From: Bin87 sp034423595
GTDB lineage: Bacteria; Chloroflexota; Dehalococcoidia; Lucifugimonadales; UBA3495
Assembly: GCA_965207025.1 (NCBI GenBank)
Contig: OZ242258.1
Location: forward strand, 434,001-498,000
Length of the DNA: 64,000 bases
Direction: 5' to 3'
The notes beneath the pieces are model-generated. The model made no database searches. It saw only the letters and a program-made list of their open reading frames with translations, and was not told the DNA's origin. Shown here one piece after another: positions 25,490-34,813 of this stretch (the stretch's first letter is position 1; the number at the start of each line of letters is the position of its first letter). The translations under genes were made by a program, and so were the position numbers.

Positions 25490-26689
25490 ATGACTACCCC
25501 CCGCAAGAAAATCGTCCTCGCCTACAGTGGAGGCCTGGATACCTCAGTGGCCGTACCGTGGCTCCAGGAAAACTATGACGCTGACGTAATCACCTGCACC
25601 ATAGATTTGGGTATGGTTGATCTGGAGACAATACGCCAACGCGCGTATGCGGTAGGCGCATCCGATGCGGTAACGGTGGATGGCAAGGAAACTCTGGTCG
25701 AGGAATTTCTATGGCCGGCTTTGCGCGTGGGCGCTATCTATGAGGGCCAATATCCGCTGGCGACGGCCTTGGGGCGACCGTTGATCGCCCGGTATTTGGC
25801 CGATGTCGCTCGCCAGTATAACGCTGACGCGGTTGCTCACGGCTGCACCGGCAAAGGCAACGATCAGGTGCGCATCGAGATCGGCGTTTCCGCTCTGGCT
25901 CCAGGTGTTGAACTGATCGCTCCCATCCGCGAATGGGGGATGAACCGTGAAGATGAGGTGTTGTACGCTAGCGAGCGCAGCCTCCCCATTGCTCCGTCAA
26001 ACAGCAAGTACAGCACCGACGAAAATCTGTGGGGCCGCAGCGCCGAAGCCGGTGAGTTGGAAGACCCGTGGGTGGAGCCGCCCGAGGACGCCTACGAGTG
26101 GACGGTTAGCCCGGCGGCTGCCCCCGACGAGCCAGCCTACGTAGAGATCAGGTTCGAGGAAGGAATACCCACCGCCGTTGATGGCGAGACTATGGGCGGA
26201 GTTGCCCTCATCAGCCATCTGAATGAGTTGGCCGGCACCCATGGCATCGGTCGCATCGACCATGTTGAGAACCGGCTGGTGGGTATCAAGAGCCGCGAGG
26301 TTTATGAATCACCCGCCGCCGTGCTGCTGCACGCGGCACACCGGGCTTTGGAAACCATGACGCTATCCCGAGAACAGAGCCGCTTCAAGGAGCGCATCGC
26401 CCAGGAATACGCAGAACTGGTTTACAACGGCCTGTGGTACACGGCCCATCGTCGGGACCTGGACGCCTACGTGGACAGCACTCAGCGGCACGTTTCGGGC
26501 AACATCCGCGTTCGGCTACACAAGGGTTCCTGCGTGGTGGTGGGCCGGACGGCGGACCGTCCGCTGTACGATTACGGCCTGGCAACCTATGACCGCGCCG
26601 ACGAATTCGACCACACCGCCGCCAAAGGATTCATCGACATCTACGGCCTGCCGGCGCGAATCCAGAGGCGGCGGCAGGGAGGCAGCTAG
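25490..26689 (+). CDS. argG: argininosuccinate synthase
   Basis: Joins citrulline and aspartate with ATP, the penultimate step of arginine synthesis. The 399-residue length is standard. The PP-loop YSGGLDTS is at residues 12-19, followed by HGCTGKGNDQVRIE, REWGMNREDE and NSKYSTDENLWGRS, all hallmarks of ArgG. AGGAG lies 13 nt upstream of the ATG. argD lies nearby, convergent, at 27040-28230, so arginine genes are grouped but not in one operon. Confidence 0.97.
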   Translation: MTTPRKKIVLAYSGGLDTSVAVPWLQENYDADVITCTIDLGMVDLETIRQRAYAVGASDAVTVDGKETLVEEFLWPALRVGAIYEGQYPLATALGRPLIARYLADVARQYNADAVAHGCTGKGNDQVRIEIGVSALAPGVELIAPIREWGMNREDEVLYASERSLPIAPSNSKYSTDENLWGRSAEAGELEDPWVEPPEDAYEWTVSPAAAPDEPAYVEIRFEEGIPTAVDGETMGGVALISHLNELAGTHGIGRIDHVENRLVGIKSREVYESPAAVLLHAAHRALETMTLSREQSRFKERIAQEYAELVYNGLWYTAHRRDLDAYVDSTQRHVSGNIRVRLHKGSCVVVGRTADRPLYDYGLATYDRADEFDHTAAKGFIDIYGLPARIQRRRQGGS

Positions 26690-26718
26690 TGGACGGGCAG
26701 CTGCCGTATCCGCACCTG

Positions 26719-26907
26719 TCAGTCTATGGCGACCAGACTATCGCTCGCCAACCGAGCACCGTAGGACGCGCATTGGAGCACGTCTTCCCGTGTCAGTTCA
26801 GGATAAGCGTGTACGATATCCTTGGCGTCGTAGCCGTTGCTCATAAGTTTGAGAACGAACTCCACCGTGATACGTTTGACGCAGACTCTGGCTTTGCCGG
26901 AGCACAC
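26719..26907 (-). CDS. DUF433-type small protein, start unclear
   Basis: Fragment-like gene of the DUF433 family, small winged-helix proteins that often act as antitoxins. The residues CSGKARVCVKRITVEFVLKLMSNG and YPELTREDVLQCASYGA are diagnostic. The frame stays open upstream and reads the expected DRITIDPEV before the GTG at 26907, so true family sequence begins earlier, yet no ATG, GTG or TTG occurs in that extension. The usual DUF5615 PIN-like toxin partner is absent on either side. Probably a decaying orphan antitoxin. Confidence 0.6.
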   Translation of the reverse strand: MCSGKARVCVKRITVEFVLKLMSNGYDAKDIVHAYPELTREDVLQCASYGARLASDSLVAID

Positions 26908-27039
26908 CTCTGGATCAATCGTAATGCGGTCCCAACTCAGGGCGTGTTGTCCTCGGGTTGCAGCAAAGTTTACTCCGGCGCCGGTTATGTTCCGAAGAGG
27001 ATGCCGCCGGCGCCGGCGTCGATTCTTGGCCGCACTGCC

Positions 27040-28230
27040 CTACAAATTCCCCAGCGCCGCATCCAGGCGTCCTACGCCTTCGTGGATTTCCGCTTCTGTG
27101 ATGTTGAGCGCCGGCATGATGCGCACCGCGTTGGGACGTACTCCATTGAGTAGGACGCCTGCCGCTTCGGCGGCATCCATGACCTGGGGCATGATGTCGC
27201 TGTCGAACTGCACAGCGGCCAGCAATCCCTTGCATCGGATTTCATCTACGAACCCATGCTTGGCTTTCAGGCCGTTCAGTTGGTCGTTCAGCACTACTTC
27301 CATCCGCTTGACGTTGCCGAGGACGTCGTTGTCCAGCATGTAGCGAGTGCCAGCAGCGGCCGCTGCGGTAGTCAGGGCGTTGCCGCCGAAGGTGCTGCCG
27401 TGGTCGCCGTAGGTGAGCGCCATCGCGTTTTCCTTGGACAGGAACGCGCCGATGGGCACGCCGAACCCGAGGCCCTTGGCCAAGATCATCACGTCGGGTT
27501 CCACGTCGTATTCCTGGTGGCCGAACAGGCTCCCCAGCCGACCCATGCCGGTCTGAACTTCGTCCAGGATCAGAAGGATGTCATTCTGGTCGCACCACGC
27601 ACGCAGGCGCTGGAAGTAGTCTTCGTCCGGGATGTTGACGCCACCCTCGCCCTGCACGGGTTCCACCATTACCGCTACGGTGTTCTCAGTGGTCGCGTTC
27701 ATGACGGCCTCAACGTCGTTGAAATCGACGTAGGTGAAGCCCTCCGGTATGGGTTCAAAAAGCTCGTGGTAGTGTGGTTGCCCAGTGGCCGCCACAGCGT
27801 TCATGGTGCGCCCGTGGAAGGAGTTGAAGGCGGTGATGACTTCGTAGGCGCCGTTTTTGTGCAGCTTGCCGTAACGCCTGGCGAGTTTGAGGGCGCCTTC
27901 CACGGCTTCTGCGCCACTGTTGCAGAAGAAAACGCGGTCCATGCAGGAGTTCTCGATCAGCATTTCGGCGATATCCAACTGTGGCAGCGTATAGAACTGG
28001 TTGGAGGTCTGAATCAGCGTGGCGGCCTGCTGCGATATCGCGTCCACTACCACCTGGGGACAGTGGCCCAAGTTGTCCACGGCCCAGCCGGCCACGAAGT
28101 CGATGTATTCCTTGCCATCGGCGTCCCAAACTCGGGAGCCTTCGCCTCGCACGATGACCACTGGCCGGCGGCGCACGGTCTGGGCGTAGTATTTCTGCTC
28201 GATGGCGATGTATTCAGCGTTGCTGGGCAT
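27040..28230 (-). CDS. argD: acetylornithine aminotransferase-type enzyme
   Basis: Class III PLP aminotransferase, 396 residues. Best fit is ArgD (N-acetylornithine + 2-oxoglutarate). Motifs: YIDFVAGWAVDNLGHCPQVVVDA, FFCNSGAEAVEGALKLARRY, FHGRTMNAVAATGQ, EPVQGEGGVNIP, LDEVQTGMGRLG, and the PLP-lysine in MILAKGLGFGVPIGA. Length and the neighbouring argG support arginine biosynthesis; ornithine or another omega-amino acid cannot be excluded. The ATG at 28230 follows GGGAGCAG. Confidence 0.9.
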   Translation of the reverse strand: MPSNAEYIAIEQKYYAQTVRRRPVVIVRGEGSRVWDADGKEYIDFVAGWAVDNLGHCPQVVVDAISQQAATLIQTSNQFYTLPQLDIAEMLIENSCMDRVFFCNSGAEAVEGALKLARRYGKLHKNGAYEVITAFNSFHGRTMNAVAATGQPHYHELFEPIPEGFTYVDFNDVEAVMNATTENTVAVMVEPVQGEGGVNIPDEDYFQRLRAWCDQNDILLILDEVQTGMGRLGSLFGHQEYDVEPDVMILAKGLGFGVPIGAFLSKENAMALTYGDHGSTFGGNALTTAAAAAGTRYMLDNDVLGNVKRMEVVLNDQLNGLKAKHGFVDEIRCKGLLAAVQFDSDIMPQVMDAAEAAGVLLNGVRPNAVRIMPALNITEAEIHEGVGRLDAALGNL

Positions 28231-28563
28231 GAGTCGTCTGCTCCCTGTTGGTTTGTTACGGCCGGGTTTAGCAACGCAGGCCCGGCCTATCCCACATTAT
28301 ACGCCTTTGCAGCGGAGTCCGTAGGAACCGTTTCAGGTCTTGCTTCCGTACGGCCGGCTCTCATAGTGGGCTACGAATGGTGGGCAAGAAGATGGTCGTT
28401 ATCTCGTCTTCCAACCGATCACACAGCTGTTTGAATTCTAAAAATTCTGAAAAATCGCCAATCAACAACAAGGCGGCGATCCGCGTAGATGGTTAATATT
28501 TAGTCGTGGCTGCCTGCCTATATGAACTACTCAACGGCCAATCCATCCCATCGGAGCGCGGCT
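28231..28563. other. intergenic region without recognised gene
   Basis: About 330 bp between the divergent argD and the next gene. It contains A+T-rich patches (28436-28470 and 28490-28502) that could hold promoters for both, but no convincing pair of -35/-10 boxes, RNA or repeat is seen. Confidence 0.5.
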
Positions 28564-29232
28564 ATGAATACTTCCTTTTTGCGCCATAGCGTCAAGCAGA
28601 GAATCTTCATTTTGATGGCTGGCGTTCTGCTGTTTTTAACTTTGATGGCTTCTCTTGGCGCTGGTCCCGACGAACCAAGGGCATCCAACGTGAACGATGA
28701 TTGGGAGATGTTCGAGGGCCACGCCTACGCCGACAATCGCGCGGCCCCTCCCGGTGTTTCGTTGATTGCCTGCTTGGGAGGTTGCGAATTGGGCTATGCT
28801 ACTCCTCCGGTCAGTACGGGTTCGGATGGAATTTATCAGGTCAAAGTCGCGCCTGGACAACTCCGTCCCGACGGGAGAATGGTGACGTTCTGGCTGATCA
28901 ATGGCTCCGAAAGGGTCGAGGCGGACCAGGACGTATTGTTCCGAGGGAATGGAGAGATCCGTGTGCTGGACCTCAACTTTACTGATTTGCCTGCTGTGGC
29001 AGCGACTGATATTCCCACCGAACGGGAATCGGGCGGCGTAACTACCGACTTGACTGTGCCATCAGCGTCGGAACTGGGTTTGTTGCCTTCCAACTCACCT
29101 CAGGCGTACGTCAGCAACGTGCGCTATGGCGGAATGCCCCTCTTGCCCGGATTCGTCATGGTGTTGGGGTTGTTGTTGGTGGTTATCGGAGCGTCCCTCC
29201 TCTTTTATCGGAGACATCTCGCTTGGCAATGA
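28564..29232 (+). CDS. secreted, C-terminally anchored protein of unknown function
   Basis: Not recognised. From ATG 28564 (GGAG upstream; an earlier ATG at 28522 has none) the protein has 222 residues: a signal segment (QRIFILMAGVLLFLTLMASLG), a beta-rich outer domain with a carboxypeptidase-regulatory-like look (DGIYQVKVAPGQLRPDGRMVTFWL and CLGGCELGY), a Ser/Thr/Pro stretch, and a C-terminal membrane helix (MPLLPGFVMVLGLLLVVIGASLLFYRR). Probably exported and membrane-tethered. The IS element lies 38 bp after the stop and does not break it. Confidence 0.6.
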   Translation: MNTSFLRHSVKQRIFILMAGVLLFLTLMASLGAGPDEPRASNVNDDWEMFEGHAYADNRAAPPGVSLIACLGGCELGYATPPVSTGSDGIYQVKVAPGQLRPDGRMVTFWLINGSERVEADQDVLFRGNGEIRVLDLNFTDLPAVAATDIPTERESGGVTTDLTVPSASELGLLPSNSPQAYVSNVRYGGMPLLPGFVMVLGLLLVVIGASLLFYRRHLAWQ

Positions 29233-29270
29233 CCGGCAACACTGTATTGGCATGGGCGGACTTGGTTCCC

Positions 29271-30499
29271 CAGGGTCTTTCGATTATCCAGTAAACGGGC
29301 GCTGCTGCAATCTTGGAGGCAGAGGGAGAAGGGATGTAGGGTCGGGTCATTCACAGTTATGGGGGTGATCCATGAGTTCGGCGGAAGGCGCAAGGGACGG
29401 TTTGTCGTTGATCGAGGTGTTGGGCCGGGTGCCGGATCCGCGCAGCGTGCACGGGAAGCGGCATCCTTTGGGGGCGATATTAGGATTGGCGGTGTGCGCC
29501 ATGCTGTGCGGAGCGCGCAGTCTGTACGCCATCAGCCAGTGGGGTCGAGACCAGGGGCAGGAGGTATCGGAGGCTCTGGGGTTCACCTGGGAGCGTACGC
29601 CGTGCGTGTCCACGCTGCATCAGGTGTTCAGCAGGTTGGATCGGGAGGCCTTTGAGCGTGAGTTGGGACAATGGCTGCAGGAGCGGGGCCTGTCTGAAGA
29701 TGAGGCGGTGGCCATTGACGGCAAGGCGTTGCGCGGCATTCACGGTGATCAATTGCCCGGGGTGCATCTGGTGGCGGCCTACGCCCATCAGGCTGGGATC
29801 GTGGTGGGACAGCAGGCGGTGGGTGAGAAGCGCAATGAGCTGGACGCCGTCGCCGGTCTCTTGGGACAGTTGGACTTGCAGGGTCGAGTGATAACCGGCG
29901 ATGCCCAGTTCACCCAACGGGAGGTATGCCAGCGGGTGGTGGCGCAAGGGGGTACTACTTCTTTGCCGTGAAAGGCAACCAGCCCACCTTGCTAGAGGAC
30001 ATCACGGCCATCTGGGACGGGGAACCGGAAGCGGCCCAGGCGGTGCAAGTCGACCAGCACGGTGATCGCATTGAACAAAGGCGGCTTTGGGTTTCCGAGT
30101 TGCTGGTGGGCTACAGCGACTGGCCCCACCTGGCCCAGGTCTGCCGACTGGAACGTAGCGTCCACACCAAGGGCAAACCGCGCCGGGAATTGGCCTACGC
30201 CGTGACCAGCCTGCCGCCCGCTGAAGCCAACCCCGAAAGGCTCCTTGCCTTATGGCGGGGACACTGGGGCATCGAAAACCGAGTGCACTGGGTTAGGGAC
30301 GTTACCTTCGACGAAGACCGGTCCCAGGTGCGCACCGGCTCGGCACCCCAGATCATGGCCGCCCTGCGCAATCTGACCATCAGTGTGATCCGGTTGGCTG
30401 GCGAAACCAACATCGCCGCCGCCTTGCGTCGCCACGCCGTTCACCCATCACGTCCTCTCGCCCTGATCGGCGCGGTCGCCTAATAATCGAAAGACCCTG
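29271..30499 (+). mobile_element. complete ISAs1-family insertion sequence
   Basis: 1229 bp. Terminal inverted repeats are perfect over 17 bp (CAGGGTCTTTCGATTAT at 29271-29287; complement at 30483-30499). A perfect 10-bp target duplication CTTGGTTCCC flanks it (29261-29270 and 30500-30509), so insertion is recent or protected from drift. It carries one transposase gene, which is frameshifted. The 1612-1735 element shares its ends. Confidence 0.93.
29372..30483 (+). pseudogene. ISAs1-family transposase, -1 frameshift in a G run
   Basis: DDE transposase. The first part (ATG 29372 to 29971) has the ISAs1 N-terminus LIEVLGRVPDPRSVHGKRHPLG and catalytic Asp in VAIDGKALRG and VITGDAQFT. The second part, in the -1 frame, has YYFFAVKGNQPTLLEDI and the catalytic Glu in GIENRVHWVRDVTFDED. 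The break is at GGGGG (29948-29952): a sixth G would give the expected AQGGYYFF. Either a one-base loss has inactivated it or -1 slippage at GGG GGT makes the full enzyme; the family is not known for programmed frameshifting, so loss is likelier. Confidence 0.85.
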
Positions 30500-30590
30500 C
30501 TTGGTTCCCACCCTAATCTTATGAGTTCCGCCCCTCCGTGGTACACTGCGTGGCTGAAGCGAGAAGACTGTCTGCCGGAGGCTCATTACC

Positions 30591-31442
30591 ATGGAGATCG
30601 CAGCTAAAGTAGCGCTTGTCAGACGACTGTCCGGAGATATTCACCGCCGGCTTTCGGAAGGCCCCACAGAAGCCCTCGAGGGCCCCAGCGCATGTTCGGA
30701 ATGGGATGTCGGCACTGTCGCCGCCCACTTGGCCGGCGGCGCCATGCGCCAGCGCGACGCAATGCTACGCGGCTTGAATGGTGAGGGTGGTCCGCCGGAG
30801 GGCGAGGAAACCCTGCCCTCTGCTGACCAGGTACAGCAATCCAACGCCGTCAACAACGTGCAGACCCGAAACGAATGGGGCGACGCGTTGCTGGAGAATT
30901 TTCAGCAGGGCTATCACGATCTAGACGTTCTCCTCCAGGAATGGAGCGACTGGTCTATTGGGTGCTGGCACCGGCGGCGGGGTACGATAAGTGCAGAGAG
31001 CTACGTTGACCTGCGGATCCAGGAATTGGTGATCCACGATTGGGACATCAGATCCGGAGGCGCCGGCTCCGGTGATCTCGATACAGAGGGCGCTAAAGCG
31101 CTGTTACCCGCGTCGGAGATGTGGTACCAACTTTGTTTCCGTCCTACGGCTCCTCTGACGACACCGGTAACCTATCGGTTTGACATTGACGCCGGGTCAA
31201 GCGCGGGGCTGCAGCACGACGTGATAGTCACGGGCGACACCTTCACGGTTGCGGAATGTTCGCCTGATCGACAGCCCGAACTGACCGTCCGTTCCGACGC
31301 TGGAACCTACCTGCTTTGTCTTTACAACCGCGTGGACTGGAATGACGCCAAGCGCGCCGGTCGTATCCGCTTATCTCAAGCTCCCGATACCATCGCTCAC
31401 GTCGCCCTGCGCAACCTGGGTAGTTGGTTTGGCGGACTCTAG
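30591..31442 (+). CDS. DinB-fold maleylpyruvate-isomerase-like protein, copy 1
   Basis: Protein of 283 residues with an N-terminal DinB-type helical bundle (MDMPI_N) and a C-terminal sterol-carrier-like domain. The metal triad is intact: His46 (AAHLAGG), Glu145 and His149 (IQELVIHDWD). Related enzymes use mycothiol or another low-molecular thiol for isomerisation or transfer reactions; whether this organism makes mycothiol cannot be seen here. A tandem paralogue follows directly, then an acyl-CoA ligase. It starts 92 bp after the IS. Confidence 0.78.
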   Translation: MEIAAKVALVRRLSGDIHRRLSEGPTEALEGPSACSEWDVGTVAAHLAGGAMRQRDAMLRGLNGEGGPPEGEETLPSADQVQQSNAVNNVQTRNEWGDALLENFQQGYHDLDVLLQEWSDWSIGCWHRRRGTISAESYVDLRIQELVIHDWDIRSGGAGSGDLDTEGAKALLPASEMWYQLCFRPTAPLTTPVTYRFDIDAGSSAGLQHDVIVTGDTFTVAECSPDRQPELTVRSDAGTYLLCLYNRVDWNDAKRAGRIRLSQAPDTIAHVALRNLGSWFGGL

Positions 31443-31489
31443 CGCACCGATTTTGCCGGTACACCCCGACTTCACAGGGAATTGGAACA

Positions 31490-32341
31490 ATGACATCGTA
31501 TGATGAATCTGCAATCCGGCAGGAGATCGCCGTCATAGGAACGCTCGCTCGGGGTTTGCACGAGTTTCTAAGCGGGCTGACCGATGCAGAATTGTCAACG
31601 CAATCGGCTTGTGACGCCTGGACCGTCCGCGACGTGGCCGGTCACCTGACCAACCGAGCTGAGCGCCAGATAGCCAGTATGACCCGAGGACGCACGGGCG
31701 ATTCCAATCCGCCGGCAGGATTCAGCGCACCGTCGGACAATATGGCAATGTCCGCCGCCAACGCTGACGCCGACATCGAATACTCCAGGTCGTTGGGAGA
31801 TGCCCTGGTCCCGACCTTCGCGGAAAATTATCGGGAACTGCACCGATTGTTAGACAGTTTCAGCGGCGATGACTGGAGTTGTGACTGTTGGCACCCCCGC
31901 CGGGGCACGATGACTGCCCGAGAGTATGTCAGCCAGCGCATCCAGGAACTGGCGGTTCATGATTGGGACATCCGCAGCGGGCTCGACCCTGCAGCGGCTT
32001 TGCATCCCGACGCTATACCGGTGCTCCTCGGCATGTCCGCCCATTGGCTCCGCGCGGCGTATAACCCGGGCGACGCCCCTCCGGCCAACGACGTTAGATA
32101 CCGCTTTCAACTCACTGACGCCGATGCGATGGATGTTCTGGTGTCGCCTAGCGGCGCGCGCGCCGGGGTTGCGTTGCACGATGGCGACGTCGATGTGGTG
32201 GTTAGATGCGACGCCAACACCTACTTGTTGCTGGCCTATGGTCGTTTGGATGAAGCCGCTGCGGTGGCATCGGGACGTATCACGGCTACCGGCCCCGCTG
32301 GAGCGGTGGAGCGTTTCGCCGTGTGGATGGTGGGCTTTTAG
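31490..32341 (+). CDS. DinB-fold maleylpyruvate-isomerase-like protein, copy 2
   Basis: Tandem paralogue of the previous gene, 283 residues, with the same layout and metal triad His52 (GHLTNR), Glu153 and His157 (IQELAVHDWD). The central block is nearly the same in both copies (CWHRRRGTISAESYVDLRIQ versus CWHPRRGTMTAREYVSQRIQ), showing a duplication followed by divergence. ATG 31490 is preferred to an earlier in-frame start inside the preceding gene because an AGGGA run lies upstream. Two enzymes with related substrates, or the halves of a heteromer, are possible. Confidence 0.78.
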   Translation: MTSYDESAIRQEIAVIGTLARGLHEFLSGLTDAELSTQSACDAWTVRDVAGHLTNRAERQIASMTRGRTGDSNPPAGFSAPSDNMAMSAANADADIEYSRSLGDALVPTFAENYRELHRLLDSFSGDDWSCDCWHPRRGTMTAREYVSQRIQELAVHDWDIRSGLDPAAALHPDAIPVLLGMSAHWLRAAYNPGDAPPANDVRYRFQLTDADAMDVLVSPSGARAGVALHDGDVDVVVRCDANTYLLLAYGRLDEAAAVASGRITATGPAGAVERFAVWMVGF

Positions 32342-32364
32342 GAGTGTTCTGCGGCAGGTGCAAA

Positions 32365-34056
32365 ATGGCAATGAGCATCAATATTCACAGCACCATCGGC
32401 GACACGCTTGATTTCCAAACGGAACGCTTCCGGGACCGGGAAGCACTGGTGCACGTCGCATCCGGTGCGCGTTTCACCTACTTGGAGTTTCGGGATGAAG
32501 TGGATAGGGTAGCCCGGGGACTGATCTCTCTGGGTATTGGCAAGGGTCAGCACGTGGGGATCTGGGCAACCAACTACACCGAGTGGCTGCTGACCCAATA
32601 CGCCACTGCCAAGATTGGGGCTGTGCTCGTTACGGTTAACCCTGCTTACCGTACCCATGAATTGGCGTATTTGCTGGAACAAGCCCAATTGAATGCGCTG
32701 GTGATCATCGGCAGGTTTCGCACCTCCGACTATGTTGCCATGGTAAACGAGTTGGTTCCTGAACTTCGCAGCTCAAGTCCCGGCGAACTGCACAGCATCA
32801 GCTTCCCATTTCTCCGTCATGTTATCTTCATTCCACCGCACGACGACGCGGGCGCTCCAACTCCCGCTGGCATGTGGCATTGGAACGACCTGGAGGAGAG
32901 ATCCGGACAAACCACCATTGAGGAATTGCGCTCCAGACAGGAGCAATGCCGCCCCGACGACGTTATCAATATCCAGTACACGTCCGGGACCACCGGGAAT
33001 CCCAAGGGGGCAATGCTCACCCACCACAATCTCCTTGCCAACGCTCTGCACGTCGGTGATTGCATGGAGATGACCGAGGCTGATCGTCTGTGCATCCCGG
33101 TGCCGTTTTACCACTGCTTTGGCTGCGTCATGGGCAGTCTGGCGTGCGTGGCGCACGGGTCCACGATGGTGATTCCATCTGAATACTTCGATCCACTACA
33201 AACCCTGCGCGCCCTGGACGCCGAACGCTGCACGGCGGTGCATGGAGTGCCGACGATGTTCATAGCGCAACTGGGTCATCCCGAGTTTGCGCAGTTCGAC
33301 CTTAGAGCGTTGCGGACGGGCATTATGGCCGGCTCACCGTGTCCAATTGAGGTAATGCGCGAGGTCATTGATCGCATGGGCGCCTCTCGCATTACCATTG
33401 CCTATGGCCAGACGGAGGCGTCTCCGGTGGTCACCCAGACATTGGCCGACGACACGATTGAAAGGCGCGTTTCCACCGTAGGGAAGGCGTTGCCAGGCGT
33501 GGAGGTCAGGCTTGTTGACGCGGAAACCGGGCAAGTGGTTGGGCCGGGCCAACAGGGTGAATTGCAGACCCGCAGCACCATGGTGATGAGGGGTTATTTC
33601 AATATGCCGGAGGCCACGGCAGAGGCGATAGACTCCGAAGGTTGGCTGCACACCGGAGATCTGGCAACAGTGGACGAAGACGGGTACTACAAGATCACAG
33701 GCCGCCTCAAGGACATGATCATCCGCGGCGGCGAGAACATCTACCCGCGCGAGATAGAAGAGTTTCTGTACACCCACCCACAGATTGCGGATGTGCAGGT
33801 GATCGGCGTGCCCGACGAACGGTTCGGGGAGGAGGTGATGGCGTGGGTGATGCTGAGGTCGGACGCTGAGGCGACACCTGAGGACATTCGGGAATACTGC
33901 CGGGATCGAATCGCGCACTACAAAGTGCCGCGCTACGTGAAGATAACCGACGAGTTCCCGATGACCGTGACGGGCAAAATCCAGAAATTCCGGATGCGGG
34001 AGATGGCGGTGGAGGAGCTTGGTTTGCAAACCGCTGCGGCCGTGGAAACTGCGTAG
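32365..34056 (+). CDS. acyl-CoA synthetase (AMP-forming)
   Basis: Adenylate-forming ligase of 563 residues making acyl-CoA from a carboxylic acid, ATP and CoA. The P-loop-like motif YTSGTTGNPKG is at residues 205-215; further motifs are AYGQTEASPVVTQ, GWLHTGDLATVDEDGYYKITGRLKDMI and the C-terminal catalytic Lys region MTVTGKIQKFRM. The sequence resembles medium/long-chain fatty-acid ligases (FadD3/AcsF type). ATG 32365 is taken; another ATG two codons on is equally possible. It lies 23 bp after the isomerase-like pair and probably shares their transcript. Confidence 0.9.
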   Translation: MAMSINIHSTIGDTLDFQTERFRDREALVHVASGARFTYLEFRDEVDRVARGLISLGIGKGQHVGIWATNYTEWLLTQYATAKIGAVLVTVNPAYRTHELAYLLEQAQLNALVIIGRFRTSDYVAMVNELVPELRSSSPGELHSISFPFLRHVIFIPPHDDAGAPTPAGMWHWNDLEERSGQTTIEELRSRQEQCRPDDVINIQYTSGTTGNPKGAMLTHHNLLANALHVGDCMEMTEADRLCIPVPFYHCFGCVMGSLACVAHGSTMVIPSEYFDPLQTLRALDAERCTAVHGVPTMFIAQLGHPEFAQFDLRALRTGIMAGSPCPIEVMREVIDRMGASRITIAYGQTEASPVVTQTLADDTIERRVSTVGKALPGVEVRLVDAETGQVVGPGQQGELQTRSTMVMRGYFNMPEATAEAIDSEGWLHTGDLATVDEDGYYKITGRLKDMIIRGGENIYPREIEEFLYTHPQIADVQVIGVPDERFGEEVMAWVMLRSDAEATPEDIREYCRDRIAHYKVPRYVKITDEFPMTVTGKIQKFRMREMAVEELGLQTAAAVETA

Positions 34057-34076
34057 TCCGGGGCGGTCTTAGCCTT

Positions 34077-34784
34077 CTAACCGCCGACTCGGCGCGCCAC
34101 CAGCAGCCCGTCTTCCCGGGTCACGCGCATTGCGAAACCGTAGCGGTCAACCTCCAGGGCAAGGCTAACATCCCTGGGATGGAACTGCGGCTGGGCGTCG
34201 TCGAAGAACTTCTGAGTCGCGCCGCCGGACATTATCAACTTTCGCAACGCCTCTGGATCAGGGTTGCGTCCCTCGATGCGATTGCGGAGGTACATGGCGC
34301 AGTGTTCGTCTTCGTCGGAGCGATTCACTCCCTGGTCTCCCATGGCCAGTATGGTGACTCGTTCCGGCAGCGGATCCTCGGCCAACAATGCGCGTGCCGT
34401 GGCTCCGGCCACGACCAACGATGTAACGTAGATCGGGTTGCATCCTGCCGCTCCCGCCGCCGCCGTGCCCACTGTCCCGGCGCGGGTGGACTGGACGATG
34501 CTCCTGCCGGCGAAATCCACCGACGACGCTTCATAGGGTGAATTGCCGTAGTCGAACCCGTCGGGGCGTTTGCCGTCCACTTCGCCCATGAGGATGTCTG
34601 CGATGGCGGGGTTATTCCGCCTGATGTCCAGCGCTTCCTCGACCTCGGCTACCAGAGTAATGCGTTGCGCGCCTCGGTCAAACGCGATGGCTGCTGTGGT
34701 GAAGGCGCGGAACACATCGATGACAAGGGCGGCGCCGCGGGCTTCGTTGGCGTCTCGTGTCAAACTCCCAATGCGAATTTCCAT
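34077..34784 (-). CDS. comB: 2-phosphosulfolactate phosphatase (ComB)-like protein
   Basis: Protein of 235 residues with the ComB fold: ALVIDVFRAFTTAAIAFDRGA near the N-terminus, GEVDGKRPDGFDYGNSPYE and IVQSTRAGTVGTAAAGAA in the centre. ComB hydrolyses 2-phosphosulfolactate to sulfolactate, known from coenzyme M synthesis and bacterial sulfolactate production. No ComA, ComC or sulfolactate transport gene is in the window, so it may act alone or on another substrate. Start ATG 34784 is where homology begins; the open frame upstream runs through a palindrome. Confidence 0.82.
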   Translation of the reverse strand: MEIRIGSLTRDANEARGAALVIDVFRAFTTAAIAFDRGAQRITLVAEVEEALDIRRNNPAIADILMGEVDGKRPDGFDYGNSPYEASSVDFAGRSIVQSTRAGTVGTAAAGAAGCNPIYVTSLVVAGATARALLAEDPLPERVTILAMGDQGVNRSDEDEHCAMYLRNRIEGRNPDPEALRKLIMSGGATQKFFDDAQPQFHPRDVSLALEVDRYGFAMRVTREDGLLVARRVGG

Positions 34785-34813
34785 GGAATTCTCTCTCTTT
34801 ACGTGGATATACA

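Noticed and set aside
27256..28434. Long + strand open frame (392 codons) opposite argD
   Set aside because: Composition (His/Val/Gln-rich) is that of an antisense shadow; argD has all family motifs.
30591..32341. Proof of mycothiol use
   Set aside because: DinB-fold homology alone does not show which thiol, if any, is used.
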